Shown piece after piece: positions 23,609 through 36,868 of a stretch of 64,000 nucleotides of DNA (its first letter is position 1; each line of letters starts with the position of its first letter). Below the pieces are notes generated by a model that saw only the letters and a list, made by a program, of their open reading frames with translations, was not told the DNA's origin and ran no database searches. Source of the stretch: Terebella lapidaria (taxonomy: Eukaryota; Annelida; Polychaeta; Terebellida; Terebellidae); contig OX424569.1 in the NCBI GenBank assembly GCA_949152475.1, positions 20,621,170 through 20,685,169 on the forward strand, written 5' to 3'. The position numbers were made by a program, and so were the translations under genes.

Positions 23609-26010
23609 ATACATAGGCCATTGTATGTGGGTGAGAGTGAGAGCTCATCAGACAGTTTCTTACCAGAACTGCTTTCTATCATCTTGGCAACTTGGCCCAC
23701 CAGACATTTGCCACCCAAAATGAATGGAAAATTACCCAGCCAATATTATTTAGAGTATTATTATTTATATATTATTTGTTATTTATATATATTCAATATT
23801 ATTTATATATACTAGTATACATGTATACAGTGTTCCCGAAAAACTTTCACACCTTACCTGACAAAATGTCAGACAGAAATATCATTCTTGTCTGACATTT
23901 TTTCATCATGTCTGACATTTTTTTTACCGATAGATCATTCAAGTAATACCAGAATACCTAGAGTAGGTGTCATAGACGCACATTTATCACTTGAAATAAA
24001 TGTGTTGAGTTTTGAAATTGAAAAGGTGAAAAATTGTAGCATGCTTTGCCATGAAACAAACAATGAATAGACATCATGGTGAATACCACACAAACTTTAT
24101 TCAAAATTGTAGACAACATTATCATCAATGATCATAGCCATAGTATTATAGTAATCACTAATCAGTCAGAGTCCACAAGCTCAAGCCGGAACTTGTCCAG
24201 TCTTTCGTAGTTCTCTGCCGTTTCTCCATAGTCGATGTCACTTTCTGTGGAGTAGTGACGCTCAGACTGGTCTGAGTCCTGCCCTGGCTCGGTGACTGGG
24301 AGCCGAGATCCAGCGTCAGCAGCTTGTGTGGGGGCTGTGGACCTGCTGGGCCCGCTGGTCTCCAACTCGCCTGGGTTGGCCGACTGTCCAGTGGACCCAG
24401 GAGTCTGCCTCTTCCCCCTCGTCTAAACTGGAATACTCTATGCACAAATCACAAAACATACGTCTGCCATCAAAGCTCAGCCATCCTCGGCCGACTTTCC
24501 AGCTCTGCTGGAATTTTCGCACTCGAAAACGCTTCGAACTTCGAAGTTGTGCCCAGGCTTGCCATCTTTATTTAGGTAGTTTCGTACCCGATGCACTGAC
24601 AACTCGTACCCAGGTCAACCCGACTCTAAGCGTGTTGCGTCTTGACAAGCCACCGGTTACAGATGGGCCGCGCATGGTGTTAAAACATACGAGTACGTTA
24701 TGATAAAAGAGCAAATATCAGACCAGAACGGAAATGGTACGAATCTAAGATGCCGCGATGTATTGGGAGCGAGTTGAGCATAAGATATTGAGAAATTGCA
24801 AACTGGAAATATTTTGGGGGGGCAAACGTGACCGGACATTTTGTCCGACGATCTGCTGTGTTTTGTCTGACATTTAATTTTTCTGTCGGCTATGTCCGAC
24901 GGTCCGACAGTTTTTCGGGAACACCGCATGTATATAATCAGGATGTTCATGATATTTCTCAGGTGCTCCTGTCAAATGTAAAATGATATGTGACTAAAAG
25001 AATGCTGTGTCATCTTGGCCAATTTTATGATTTCAAAACTTGTACAATACAGCAGAATTTTTGCATTCATACTACAACCAAAGCCAAACATTTCCCAGCT
25101 AACTAAAACAATGATTATTTGCTCATTGCATGTGAAATAGAGTTGAATAACAAAACATTCAAACAATACATGTTTGTACAATATAAATGTAGACAGGGCA
25201 AATCATTCCTCAAGCATGTTGTGTCATGTGTGTTGGCTTATTAACCAACTATTGTTTTCTGTGGGATGGAACTTCATTCTTTTACCATGTACACACACTA
25301 GTACCAAGCTTTGGAGGGGGTAGGGGGGATTATGCATGGATATGAGCCTAGGGTCATGTTGGACATTCTAGCTTTGCTGCTGTATCACTGGTCAGGCATG
25401 ACTGAGCAGGGCTGGCTGAGAGGGGCGGAGCCTATTGCTGTGCTGGACAGACTGGCTGATCTTGTAAGGCATGACTGAGCAGGGCTCTCATATACTGCAC
25501 TGGCTGAGAGGGCGGAGCCTAGCCTCATGCTGGACATGCAGGCTGCAGTCAGTGAATACAGTAGCATGGCTCAGTTACAGTACTGACTGCATGACTGACC
25601 AGGCTTCAAGTATCTGGCTGCATGGAGTGGCAGCATCTGCATGGGTGCAGGCAAGGGAAAAATTCCAAGTCCAAAAAAAAAAAAAATACAACCCAAAATT
25701 TTTTTTACCCTGGAAATTGCCTGAATCAAATTATGACATTGACAGGAATCGCCCGATTTTTTTTCCAAAATGGCCGCTGGCGGCCATATTGGATTTCGGA
25801 TCTCGACGAAAAACAATAGGGGTTAGGAGCAAAGTATTTCGGATGAGCTGTGAAAATTTCCGAAAGAAAGATCAAGGCGTTCAAGAGTTATGATCCGGAA
25901 ACCAAACGGCGGAAGAAAAAAAAAAAAAAAGAAAAAAAAAAGAAAAAAAAAAACCAGACAAAAACATGAGGCCTCCAGATTTTCAATCGGGATGCCCGAT
26001 TATAAGGCCA
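23609..26010 (+). mobile_element. Family R element (copy 3), left-truncated and split by a hAT element
   Basis: It begins GATACATAGGCCATTG, joined directly to a family A right end, so the left hairpin is absent. The sequence matches copy 2, stops at 23,827, resumes at 24,935 and ends in the family R right hairpin near 26,005. Confidence 0.8.
23828..24926 (-). mobile_element. hAT DNA transposon, internally deleted, with 8-bp target duplication
   Basis: The inverted ends are CAGTGTTCCCGAAAAACT and its near-complement. CATGTATA flanks both sides (23,820-23,827 and 24,927-24,934). On the minus strand there is a BED/TTF-type finger start (KFQQSW..., MFCDLC) near 24,430-24,550. In another frame an acidic C-terminal end, ENYERLDKFRLELVDSD, stops at 24,162. 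An AATAAA follows at about 24,091. The middle of a transposase (RNase H-like and dimerisation region) is absent. The likely ATG lies at about 24,556, but a 7-bp tandem copy (TTCGAAG twice) puts it out of frame with the finger. Confidence 0.82.
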
Positions 26011-26683
26011 ACCTTATAGGTTGAGAATAACATCAAATCTGGAAACTACTTTCAGAGATTTTTCAAACGAGCTACTACTCGTTGTTTTTGCAAAAGGCCA
26101 AGGTCAAAGTCAATTATAAGGTCAATTTCGACCTTGGGCGCATGGAAGGGCTATAGGTCAGAGACCTTAGGTCTAAAGACAAAAGTTGTTAAGCTGATCG
26201 AATAGTACATTATGATTTTACCTTTGTGCTTCTATCCTAATTAGTTCCTGACATATAGAGACCTACTTGATTTTCACCTGAAGGTATTGACCTTAATCAT
26301 TGACCCTTGACCTTGAAGTTTGGGACTCTCACTCCAGAGTGACCATCATGCCAGTGGTCTTCTACAGAGGATTCACTTGTACACATCTTGCCATTATCAT
26401 GAGTCATTCCTAGCTGAATGTGGCAATGTACCTGTGGTTTGGTTGGTGCCGTTTTTTTACCACGCTTTTTCCCTGGTGTCTTCATCAATTTCCTGGAACG
26501 ATATTGAAGCACATACATCACATGCAGAAAATATGTTAACTGGTATTGGAAATAAAAAGCACTAAACGTCAAGGCCTAAAGATGCCTTGGAGGCATTTCG
26601 GTGTTAAGACTAATTTATAATATTTATAACACGTTTACCACGAGCTCTACGACACACCATTTCTGAGATATCGCCGAAATTAA
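26011..26683. other. Low-copy spacer
   Basis: No gene or full repeat end was recognised. It contains scattered TGACCTTGA-type words but not the 134-bp unit. Confidence 0.4.
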
Positions 26684-27956
26684 AATTAGCCCAAGGGCTA
26701 AGATAGGTTACCGGACAATATATGATAGCTAGTTTGTCCCGTGGCCTTGAAAATAAGGTCACTGGTCAAATTCAAAGTCACGAGAGTAATCAGCATATAT
26801 GATTTCAAATACTTTCACAATTGATTACTAAGCTGTAAATTCAGTAATAAGAGAGATATTAGTCATTATGTATTGTGACCTTGAAAATGAAATCAAAAGA
26901 CAATGAAAGGTCATCAGAATATTCAGCATATATCATTTGCTGTAAGTCCACAATACATTTCTAAGTTGTAAATATGATAATAAACAAGATATCAGACAAA
27001 TTGTCCTGTGAAACCTTGAAAATGAGGTCAAAGGTCATGACAATAATCAGAATATATCATTTCCTATGTGTCCACAATTGATACTCAAGCTGTGAAGTCG
27101 ATAATAAGCGAGGTATTAGCCATTTTGTTTGAAAATGAGGTCAAAGGTCAAATTCAAATTCATGACAATATTCAGCATATATCATTTCCTATCTGTCCAC
27201 AATTGATTCTCAAGTTGTAAAGTCGATAAAAAGCCAGATATTAGCCATTTTGTTCTCTGACCTTGAAAATGAGGTCCAAGGTCAAATCCAGGGTCATCAC
27301 AATATTCGGACTATATAATTTCCCATCTGTCCACAATTGATTCTCAAGTTGTAATGCGATAATAAGCGAGATAACAGACCTTGAGATTTACCAATCAAGG
27401 TTCGCAGTGTGAACAAATGACCTTGAGATTTACCAATCAAGGTCATCCGTGTGAAATTCGATGTCATCATTACATGTATGTGTGCGGCATTTGATATTCT
27501 ATATGTTCATAATACAAAGATATATCTGGGTGGAACCGTTTAGGCCGCTCAGGTAAATATACATAATACGAGTCAGACATTTGGCACTCAAGGTCATCTG
27601 ACGTCAAGTTCAAGGTCATCATTAGTTGTGTCAGATATGTCTTGCTATATGTTCATAATGCAAACATGAGCTCTATCTGCAAGCATTTCATCTATAGAGG
27701 CAAATCTGGGCATTTTTTTCAACCCGAAAATGGCTGTTTTGACCTTCCAAGGTCATCGAAGGTCAAATTCAAGGTCACCACACAAGTCGCCGTATATGAC
27801 TTTCTATTTGAAAGTGCCAATTTCTAAGCTCTATCTTCAGGCATTCTAGGAGTACAGTCCTGGCAGCTCCCATTATGAAGGAAAAAAGTGCCGAAAAGTC
27901 CAAAAAAATTTTCAAAGGGGGAAAAAAAATTTTTTGTCTAGAAATGGCCCAAAATT
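26684..27956 (+). repeat. Family A / A' element, left part, interrupted by DIRS
   Basis: Left hairpin TTAGCCCAAGGGCTAA with GGTTACCGGACA at about 26,695-26,725. 134-bp-type units follow, then the A' core from about 27,380. It stops at AATGGCCCAAAAT, and the matching continuation resumes at about 33,177. Confidence 0.7.
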
Positions 27957-30900
27957 CCCAAATTTTAATTGTAAATTTGCCGTTTATTGTTATACTCACC
28001 TCTAAACTACTACATGCTCCTTTTCGATCCTGCGGATCGTTTTGGATAAGAAAATTCGCGTGATTGAACTAGGCATGACCGTCTGCTTCATGACTGCGCT
28101 CCTTTTCCCGCCCAAACCATCGCGCACCTGCGCGCGCGCATGCGCAGCAACTTCAATTTTCTGTCTCTCACAAAAGGAAGCCACTTAGCACAATAAATGG
28201 TGGGGAGGCTGGGAGGGCTTTCACTGTAGTAGTTTAGAGGTGAGTATAACAATAAACGGCAAATTTACGATTAAAATTTGGGAAGTTTATTTTATACATC
28301 ACCAATCTAAACTACTACATGCTCCTTAGAATCGAAGGAGAGGCGGTGGAGCATTTTGTGCTAGAGTGTCATGAAACAGACGATCAGTCAAGGTTCAAGC
28401 GAATTAACCAAATCCAGTGATATGCCTAATAATAATAAAGCATACATACCTGCATTCGGCGTTCACTCGACGAAAAAGTGCACAATAATTTTTCCTCCTA
28501 ACGGTGGAAAGTTGGCGCTCTACTTGAGCCCAACAAAACAAAGACTAAAAACACACGAGTGTAATATCTACAAGTGGACATAAAACCCTTGACTTTTCTG
28601 TCCAGCTGGTCACACAAGACTTTGAGCAACGATCAGCGGCCCTAGCCTAAATCTAGCGGCTTGGGACTGGAGCTCGGCAGCGTTGGACAGGTAAAACCCG
28701 ATGAATGTCGTGGAATTAGTCCACATTCCGGCCCTTACGATATATTCCAACGGAATATTCGATCAGGACGCCAAAGACATCGAGATGTGTCGGACTTGGT
28801 GTGACGATATTTTGTAGGTGCAACGATCGTCAGCACCTGACTCCATATAGACAGTTCGCACCAGTATTTTCACCCATCGCGATAGTGTAACTGGTGAAAT
28901 ATCCGTAGCCCTGTTAGGCTGATAGGAAATGAACAATCGCTTCCTGTCTTTCCTAATTGTTTTCGTGCGATCAATGTAAATTCTGAGCGCCCGCACTGGA
29001 CATAACAGAGCATCCGACTTATTGCGTCCGACGTGACTGACGATAGACGGCAGCACAATCGGACTAAAAGCCTTCCCACCCTCTACCGCAGCACGTGTTT
29101 TAGGCATAAAATCACGAACTGGGTAGAGAGAAACTGAACCATCATTCGAATATGCAACCCTAGTAAAATCGATAGCAGCAAATATCCGATCGTCTCCTTC
29201 CACTGGCTAATAAGACCAAAAAGAAGGTTTTAACCGTTGCAAAGAAACACTCTGCAACGGCTCCCAAGGAGCTTTGTGAGACAATACAGCACAAAAGCCA
29301 TGTCCCAATCCGGAAGAGACGGTACCCCCGGGGGACGTTGCGTCCTGAAGGATGCCAAGAGGTCTGAGAGGGTTCGATTATTAGACAAATCAATCCCCCT
29401 CGCCCGAAATACAGGTCCTAACATAGACCTATATCCCTCAATAGTTGAAGGTTTCAAATTGAGCCTATCAAACAGATAGCACAAGAAATCTAGCACCGTG
29501 CCTATAGAGGCAGAGAGCGGATCCACACGCCTTCCGTTACACCAACGAACGAAAACTCTCCATTTAGCCTCGTACGTGGCAGATGAAGACTTTCGATTTT
29601 TCTTTGAGAGATGTTGAGACACCCGTCTAGAAAAACCTGCCTCCTGGAAGGATCGCTCAATAGCCTCCACACGTGTAATTTGAGAACGTGGGCGGAATCG
29701 TGAAATATGTCCCGACCCGGCTGCTTCAGCAGACGATTGGAGACCGGAAGTACCCTCGGTACATCGATCACCAGGGACAACAGCAGCGGGAAGGAACCAT
29801 GCTTGCGTCGGCCAACATGGCGCCACCAACAGAATCTCGCAATGAGACCTGGCCACTTTGTGAAGCACTTCCGTGAGAAACCGGGTTGGCGGGTACGCAT
29901 ACCCGTACATCCCGTCCCACGACTGAGACATCGCGTCCACAGCCAGTGCCTCGCTCTCTGGGAGGGGTGAGAAGAAGACCGGGAGTTTGTGATTCCGAGA
30001 AGTCGCGAACAGGTCTATGTTCGGTGTCCCGAACACCTGACAAATGCACCGAAATACTTCTGGATTGAGACTCCACTCGGTGCCAATCACCTTGTCTAGC
30101 CGCGACAGGGCATCCGCTAGAACATTCCTGCGACCCGGTAGATGGCGTGCTCTGATGAACAGCCGATGCCGAAAAGCGAATCTGATCAAAGCTTCGGCCT
30201 CCAAACAGAGATCCCTCGAACGAGTTTCCCCCTGTTTGTTTACATGTGCTACGACCGTGCTGTTGTCCGTGAAGACCTCAAAAAACAGGGTACTTCCCTT
30301 CGGGGTCGCCACAGCCCCGTATGTATTCGTCCCTGGGGGACGAATACATACCAGCCACCTCGAATACATACCAGCCACGAATACCCAGCCACCTCGTCCC
30401 TGGGGGACTGAGGGGGCCCAAGCGCTTGAAAGCACACCTCACCGCTCGAAGCTCCAGGACATTGATATGCATTTCCTGTTCCGACACATTCCACATGCCT
30501 GACAGCTCCTGCTCGTTTATGTGAGCCCCCCCACGCGACATCGGACGCGTCCGTGAAGAACGTCCGATCGGGCAGATATTCTGACAGCGGCATCCCCCTG
30601 TTTAGGTTGACAGGGTCGAGCCACCACCTCATAGCTCTCCTGGCGGAGCTGTCCAACACCACGATCTGGTCCAATCGATTGGTCAGAATCCGCCATTGCA
30701 GTGCCAGACACCACTGAATGGGCCTGAGAAAGCACCTGCCGAAGGGAACTTGCTTCTCCATAGACGCTAACAGGCCTATGATCGAAAGCAACTGACGTGC
30801 CTTAACGGAGGGGAGACCCAAGGCCTCCTCGATCACCATCTTCGTCTTGAGTATTCTCTTCCTGGGAGGAAGAGCTACTCCTCTCAGCAAATCGTACTCA

Positions 30901-33176
30901 ACTCCGACGTACTCGAAGGACTGTGTTGGAGTGAGCTGAGACTTTTCCCAATTTGGAATCCACCCCAGACTCGTGGCCAAACTGAGGACGAACCCGGACT
31001 GGTCGATCGCCTGTGACGGAGAGTCAGCTACCACTAACCAATCGTCGATGTAATGGTGGAATTGAATTCCTGCCATCCGACACCTGGCTGCCATAGCCCG
31101 TACGATCCGAGTGAATACATACGGGGCTGTGGCGACCCCGAAGGGAAGTACCCTGAATTGGTACACTACGCCCTCGAATGCGAACTTGAGATAGCGTCGA
31201 AAAGCGTGATGGATTGGAACATGTAAGTAAGCGTCCTTGACATTGATACTCACAGCCCACTTTCCCCTTACTAGAGCCTTTTGAACAGAAAGCGCCGACT
31301 CCATCCGAAACCTGGGTATGATCAGGAATTTGTTGAGGTTCGACAGATCGAACACGGGACGCCACCCGCCTGTCTTCTTTGGTACCAGGAAGATCAGAGA
31401 ATAAAATCCTCGCTCGTCCTTTACCACCTCGATCGCTCTCTTCTGTAGCAACTGGTCTACTTCGTGCTTCAAGAGAGAGTACTTTTCCTGATTGCCGGGC
31501 ACAGGGAAGAACCACGCATTTGGTCTTAGCGGCGTTTTTGAAGTCTCCCATCGAAAGGTGAGACCCTCCGTCACCCATGCCATGACACTGTTGTCGGAGG
31601 CCGCGACGTCGCGCCAGTTTCCTGAAAACTGCGCTAGCCGAACACCAACTGGACCAGGTTGTGGGACCTGTTTGTTCACCAGAACTAGAGATCCCACAGA
31701 GCCTACGCTTCCCGGCAGCAAGTCACTTCTTAGCCGACTTGCCCTTGCCCTTGAAGCGCCCACCTGCCTTACCACCCCACTTGCCATCCCCCTGGGGAGG
31801 GGGAGGCTGAGCGCCCCGAAAGGGCGCCTGCGAGGAGGAAGGTGCCTGGGGTGCCTGAGACTGTGCTGGCTTCTGGCTCTTAGCCTTCTTGCCAGACTGC
31901 ACCGCCTTGCCCACGAGCGCCTTGGCGAGAAGCTCATCCCGGAGATGCTCACGGAAAACCGTGACATCAGCCTGGGAGAGTCCCCCAAAGACATGACCCG
32001 AGAACAACGGCCTCCCACGCAACTCTGACTCATCCCCAGGGGTGACATCAAGAGTGCGAAGGTCGGCATCGTGCGCGGTGAGATCCAAATCAGGTGCGCA
32101 CTATCGCGCTCACCAGCCTGGAGCACTCCGGACAAAACTCCGAGTGCTGCCAAGATGTTGGCACGATCCCCATCCTCCAAGTCCGCCTCATCCACGAACT
32201 CCTGCACCAAGGTGGTGAGGTGGTCCGCCAACGAGAGTTGACCCATCACTTGATGAGCCATTGTCTGCCAGTGAGCAAGGCGAGCCTTCTTCACATATGC
32301 AGACCAGACTACCCCCTGCTTCCGGGAAAGCAGGTGGAGGTTGGGGTCGTCGACCGGGACGGCCGTCTGACTGGCATCAGGCGTCTGTAACGCTCTGTAC
32401 GTGTCAATAGACTCTGGTCGAACCCAACGAGTAGGTAACACGGCCTCTGATCGAGCCATATCCTTCCTCGCCGTAACCCCAGTATTGATCTTGGTCATGA
32501 CCTTGTTCAATGCTGGAGCCACAGGGAGCCGGACCGGTCGACGAACTGGCGCCGACGCGAACCGTTCGGTCCGCTTAGAGGACTCCGAAGCCTCGATAGG
32601 CAAGTCCATACGCCTTGCTATTGACTCCAGAGCCCAGCGAAAGTTAGAACCTTCGGCCCGATCGTTACCCTCGTCCTCCGATGAGGAATGGTCCCGATCG
32701 TCGTCCCCCCGCCGCCCCACAACCCCCCCGATCGTTGGATCTGAAAGATCCGACCGAGGTTCTCATGGACGACCCAGAGGGTCCGTCCTGAGCGAGATGA
32801 GAGGCCGCCTGGTCACTTGTTGAGGAACGACCCCAACAACACCCTGAACGACCCTCGATTACGCGATCGAGAGTACGATCATAGAGCTGTGACTCACGAT
32901 CGCAAGAACGATCATGAGCCTGCTCCCGAAACCTGGGATTCCCTGCCCCCTCGAACCTCGAAACTGAGGACCCGAATGACTGATCGAGCAAAGCTCCGTG
33001 GTCTATGCCCAAAGCATAACCATCGGCCGACGAGATTCCGGCCGAGAAGCCCTGATCGCCGTCAAAAAGGGACGATCATACCTAGTTCAATCACGTGAAT
33101 TTTCTTATCCAAAACGATCCACAGGATCGAAAAGGAGCATGTAGTATTTTAGATTGGTGATGTATAAAATAAACTG
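27957..33176 (-). mobile_element. DIRS-type retroelement (tyrosine-recombinase retrotransposon), fossil, broken
   Basis: About 5.2 kb, inserted in family A' sequence with no evident target duplication, as known for DIRS. Parts in order on the minus strand: gag-like region (about 31.7-33.0 kb), reverse transcriptase with FHHYIDDW (about 30.9-31.5 kb), RNase H-like region (about 30.2-30.7 kb) and tyrosine recombinase (about 28.75-29.8 kb). Inverted terminal sequence near 28,010-28,085 matches 33,070-33,150 with about five differences in roughly 75 bp, so it is of modest age. It looks broken, with roughly three to six interruptions. DIRS1-like group is inferred. Confidence 0.8.
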
Positions 33177-33948
33177 GATAGTTATGCGATTTGGGCCGAA
33201 AAAAATTTTTTCGTCGACCCGTTGAAAATTCAAAATGGCCGCCCCACGCAGACCGTCATTTCAAAGGCAACAAAACTTATACACATCACAAAGGTACATA
33301 AGGAGAATCTTATACATGATTTGGAGGAAAACTGTCTGGACAGATTTCGAGAAAATGGCCACCAAAGGCAAAATTCATCGTTTTTTCGACAAAAAAGGTC
33401 GTTTTGACCAAAATTCAACGTTTTTTCGACAAAAAAAGGTCGTTTTGACCTTTCAAGGTCATTGAAGGTCAAATTCAAGGTCACCACTCAAACCGCAATA
33501 TATGATTTCCCATTCGAATGTGCCAATACTTAGGCTCTATCTTGAAGTGTTCTATGAGATTATTCTGCATAGCTCCCATTATGAAGCAAAAATTGGGTGA
33601 AATTTTCCAAGTCCAAAAAATTTTCAATGGCCCAAAAAAAAATTTTTTGAGAAAAAAAAACAGTTTTTGAGAAAATGGCCACCAAAGTCCAAAATTGGCA
33701 ATTTTTCGTCAAAAATGGCCGCCAAATCGGCAAAAACGATTCAATCAAAAAAATTTAAAAAAGGTTTTTAGATATTGGCCTAAGGTTTGTTCTGGAAAAT
33801 TAATGGGGAAATTCATTATATCAAAAAAAAGTTACAGACCCGGACGGACGACGGACAAAAAATGTTAACAGATTATGTGGCGGACGACGACGGACGAAAA
33901 ACCACCACAATAGCTTATCAGCCCTTATGGGCCGGTAAGCTAAAATTA
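33177..33948 (+). repeat. Continuation of the interrupted element, ending in a family B right end
   Basis: It resumes GGATAGTTATGCGATTTGG, the same point in the A' core. It carries a weak GACG tract and ends in TAGCTTATC, GCCCTTATGGGC and GGTAAGCTA, the family B right hairpin. Confidence 0.65.
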
Positions 33949-34974
33949 GCCCAAAAGCTAAGATAGGTTACCAGACAATTTTGGTTTCAAGTATGGCAGG
34001 TGACATATGACCTTGAGATTTACCAATCAAGGTCACCTTTGTGAACTGCAATGTCACAATTAGGTATGCTGCATATGACTTTATATAAGTTTATAATACA
34101 AACATACTAGTATAACCTCTATCAATAGGTAATTTGTCTGTAGAGGCCAATTTACACATGTCAGATCAGGCAAGATTTTGAAATTTGGCATTCGAGGTCA
34201 TTTAAGGTCAAATTCATGGTCACCAAAAGATGTGCCATAAATACATGAAATCTTGTAAGCTTATACACAATTCTAACCAGTATGTGCATGTGTTTGAGCC
34301 TCAGTGGCTAATTTACACATTTCACGTCTGACATTTAGCACTCAAGGTCATCCGAGGTCAAGCTCAAGGTCATCATCAGTTGTTCCATATATGACTTCCT
34401 ATATGCTCATAATGCAAACTTAAGCTCTATCTACATGTATTTCATCTGTAGACGCAAATATGGGCATTTTTTGACCCCAAAATGGCTTATTTGACCTTTC
34501 AAGGTCATCCAAGGTCAAATTAAAGGTCACCACACAAGTCGCCATATATGACTGCCAATTTGAAAGTGTCAATTTCTAAGCTCTATCTTCAAGCGTTCTA
34601 TAAGTACAGTCCCGGCAGCTCCCATTATGAAGGAAAAAAGTGCCGAAAATTTTCTAAGTCCAAAATTTTTTTCAAAGGGTGGAAAAAAATTTTTTGTCCA
34701 GAAATGGCTCAAAATGGAAAGTGATGCGATTTGGGCCGAAATCTTTTCTTTTCGTAGACCCGTCGAAAATTCAAAATGGCCGCCATACGCAGACCGGCGA
34801 TTCAAGGGAAACCAAACCTATACACATCACAGAGGTACATAAGGAGAATCTTTTGAAACAAAAATCTCTAATCTTATCAGAGAGTTTTCGAGAAAATGAC
34901 CGCCAAAGTTCAAAATTGACCGTTTTTCGACGAAAACGGCCGCCATTTTGAAAAAAGTTAAAAAATAAAAACAT
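33949..34974 (+). repeat. Family A' element, right end missing
   Basis: Left-end AGCCCAAAAGCT with GGTTACCAGAC, then A' core units. It is followed directly by a family B left end. Confidence 0.6.
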
Positions 34975-35593
34975 AGCACCAAGGGTGCTGTAGCTTACCG
35001 GCAATCATGTAAATTGCGTGGAATACTGAATACATATAAATTGTTACACTGGTGTTAAAATCTATATGTTGAAACATGTCGTAAATGTTGATAGAAACAC
35101 ATTTTCTGTATGGGCTTTAATACGAAATCAAGTTACATCTTGAAAGATTTTTTTCGTTAATGACAAATTTTCACAGACAGTCCATTCAAAGGCAACAAAA
35201 CTTATACACATCACAAAGGTACATGAGGATAATCTTATACATGATTTCGAGGAAAACTGTCTGAATAGATTTCGAGCAAAATTCATTGTTTTTTCAACAA
35301 AAAAGGTTTTTTGACCTTTCAATGTCTTTGAAGGTCAAATTTAAGGTCACCACTCAAACCGCAATATACTACTTCCCATTTGAATGTGCCAATACTTAGT
35401 CTCTATCTTGAAGTGTTCTATGAGATTACTCTGCATAGCTCCCATTATGAAGGAAAACTTGGGTGAAATTTTCAACGTCCAAAACAATTTTCAATGACCA
35501 AAAAAAAATTATTTTTTTTTTTGCTGGAAATGGCTCAAAACGAATAGTGACTCGATTTGGGACAAAAACATTTTTTTTTGCTGACTCATCAAA
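34975..35593 (+). repeat. Family B left part
   Basis: Hairpin AGCACCAAGGGTGCT followed by TAGCTTACCGGC, then a core with AATGTGCCAATACTTAG. The complementary GCCGGTAAGCTA is seen at family B right ends. Confidence 0.65.
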
Positions 35594-36677
35594 AATTAGC
35601 CCAAAGGCTAAGATAGGTTACCGGACAATTTTGGTTTGGCCATGGCAGCATAGGCAGGTAACGGACCTTGAGATTTACCAATCAAGGTTCGCAGTGTGAA
35701 CATATGACCTTGAGATTTACCAATCAAGGTCATCCGTGTGAACTTCGATGTCACCATTACATGTATGTGTGCGGCATTTGATATTCTATATGTTCATAAT
35801 ACAAAGATATATCTGGGTGGAATCGTTTAGGCCCCTCAAGTCAATTTACACATTCCGAATCAGACATTTGGCACTCAAGGTCATCTGACATCAAGTTCAA
35901 GGTCATCATTAGTCGTGCCATATATGTCTTCCTATATGTTCACAATGCAAACATGAGCTCTATCTGCAAGCATTTCATCTATAGAAGCAAATCTGGGCAT
36001 TTTTTGACCCCAAATGGCTATTTTGACCATTCAAGGTCATCCAAGGTCAAATTCAAGGTCACCACACAAGTCGCCATATATGACTTCCCATTTGAAAGTG
36101 CCAATTTCTAAGCTCTATCTTCAAGCGTTCTACGAGTACAGTCCGGACAGCTCCCATTATGAAGGGAAAAAGTGCCGAAAATTTTCTAAGTCCAAAATTT
36201 TTTTCAAAGGGTGAAAATTTTTTTTTGCTCTAGAAATGGCCCAAAATGGATAGTAATGCGATCTGGGGCGAAAAAATTTTTTTTCGCCGACCCGCCAAAA
36301 ATTCAAAATGGCCGCCACACGGAAACCGGCAGATTTAGGGCAACCAAACTTATACATATCACAGAGGTATATGAGGGGAATCTTTTGAAACCAAAAACTC
36401 AAAACTGATCAGACAGTTTTTGAGAAAATGGCCGTCAAAGTCCAAAATTGAGCGTTTTTCGACAAAAACGGCCGCCATTTTGAAAAAAATGCGAAAATCA
36501 AAAAACAAAAAAATACCTCCTTCTCAAAATATTTTTAGGCATTTTTGTGCAAAATTTCAGAAAGATTCGATCGTTAACTTTAAAGATAAAAATGTTAACG
36601 CCGGACGGACGGACGGACGGACGGACGGACGCAACGCCATGCCAATAGGTTATCGGACCAAAGGTCCGGTAACCTAA
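35594..36677 (+). mobile_element. Family A' element, both ends present
   Basis: Left AGCCCAAAGGCT and GGTTACCGGAC, two A' core units, tail, (GACG)n at about 36,603-36,630, and right hairpin GGACCAAAGGTCC with GGTAACCTAA. Confidence 0.75.
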
Positions 36678-36868
36678 AAATGCAACAATCAAAAAACTAA
36701 AAAATACCTCCCTCTTGAAATATTTTTAGGCATTTTTGTGCAAAATTTCAGGAAGATTCGATCGTAAACTTTAAAGATATTAGTGTTGACGGATGACGAC
36801 GACGGACGACGATGACGGACGCAACGCCATGGCAATAGGTTATCGGACCAAAGGTCCGGTAACCTAAA
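36678..36868 (+). repeat. Family A right-end fragment
   Basis: Partial tail, GAC-rich tract and a complete right hairpin; no left end. Confidence 0.65.

Noticed and set aside
29237-32823. Plus-strand frames across the DIRS region
   Set aside because: They are antisense shadows of the minus-strand element.
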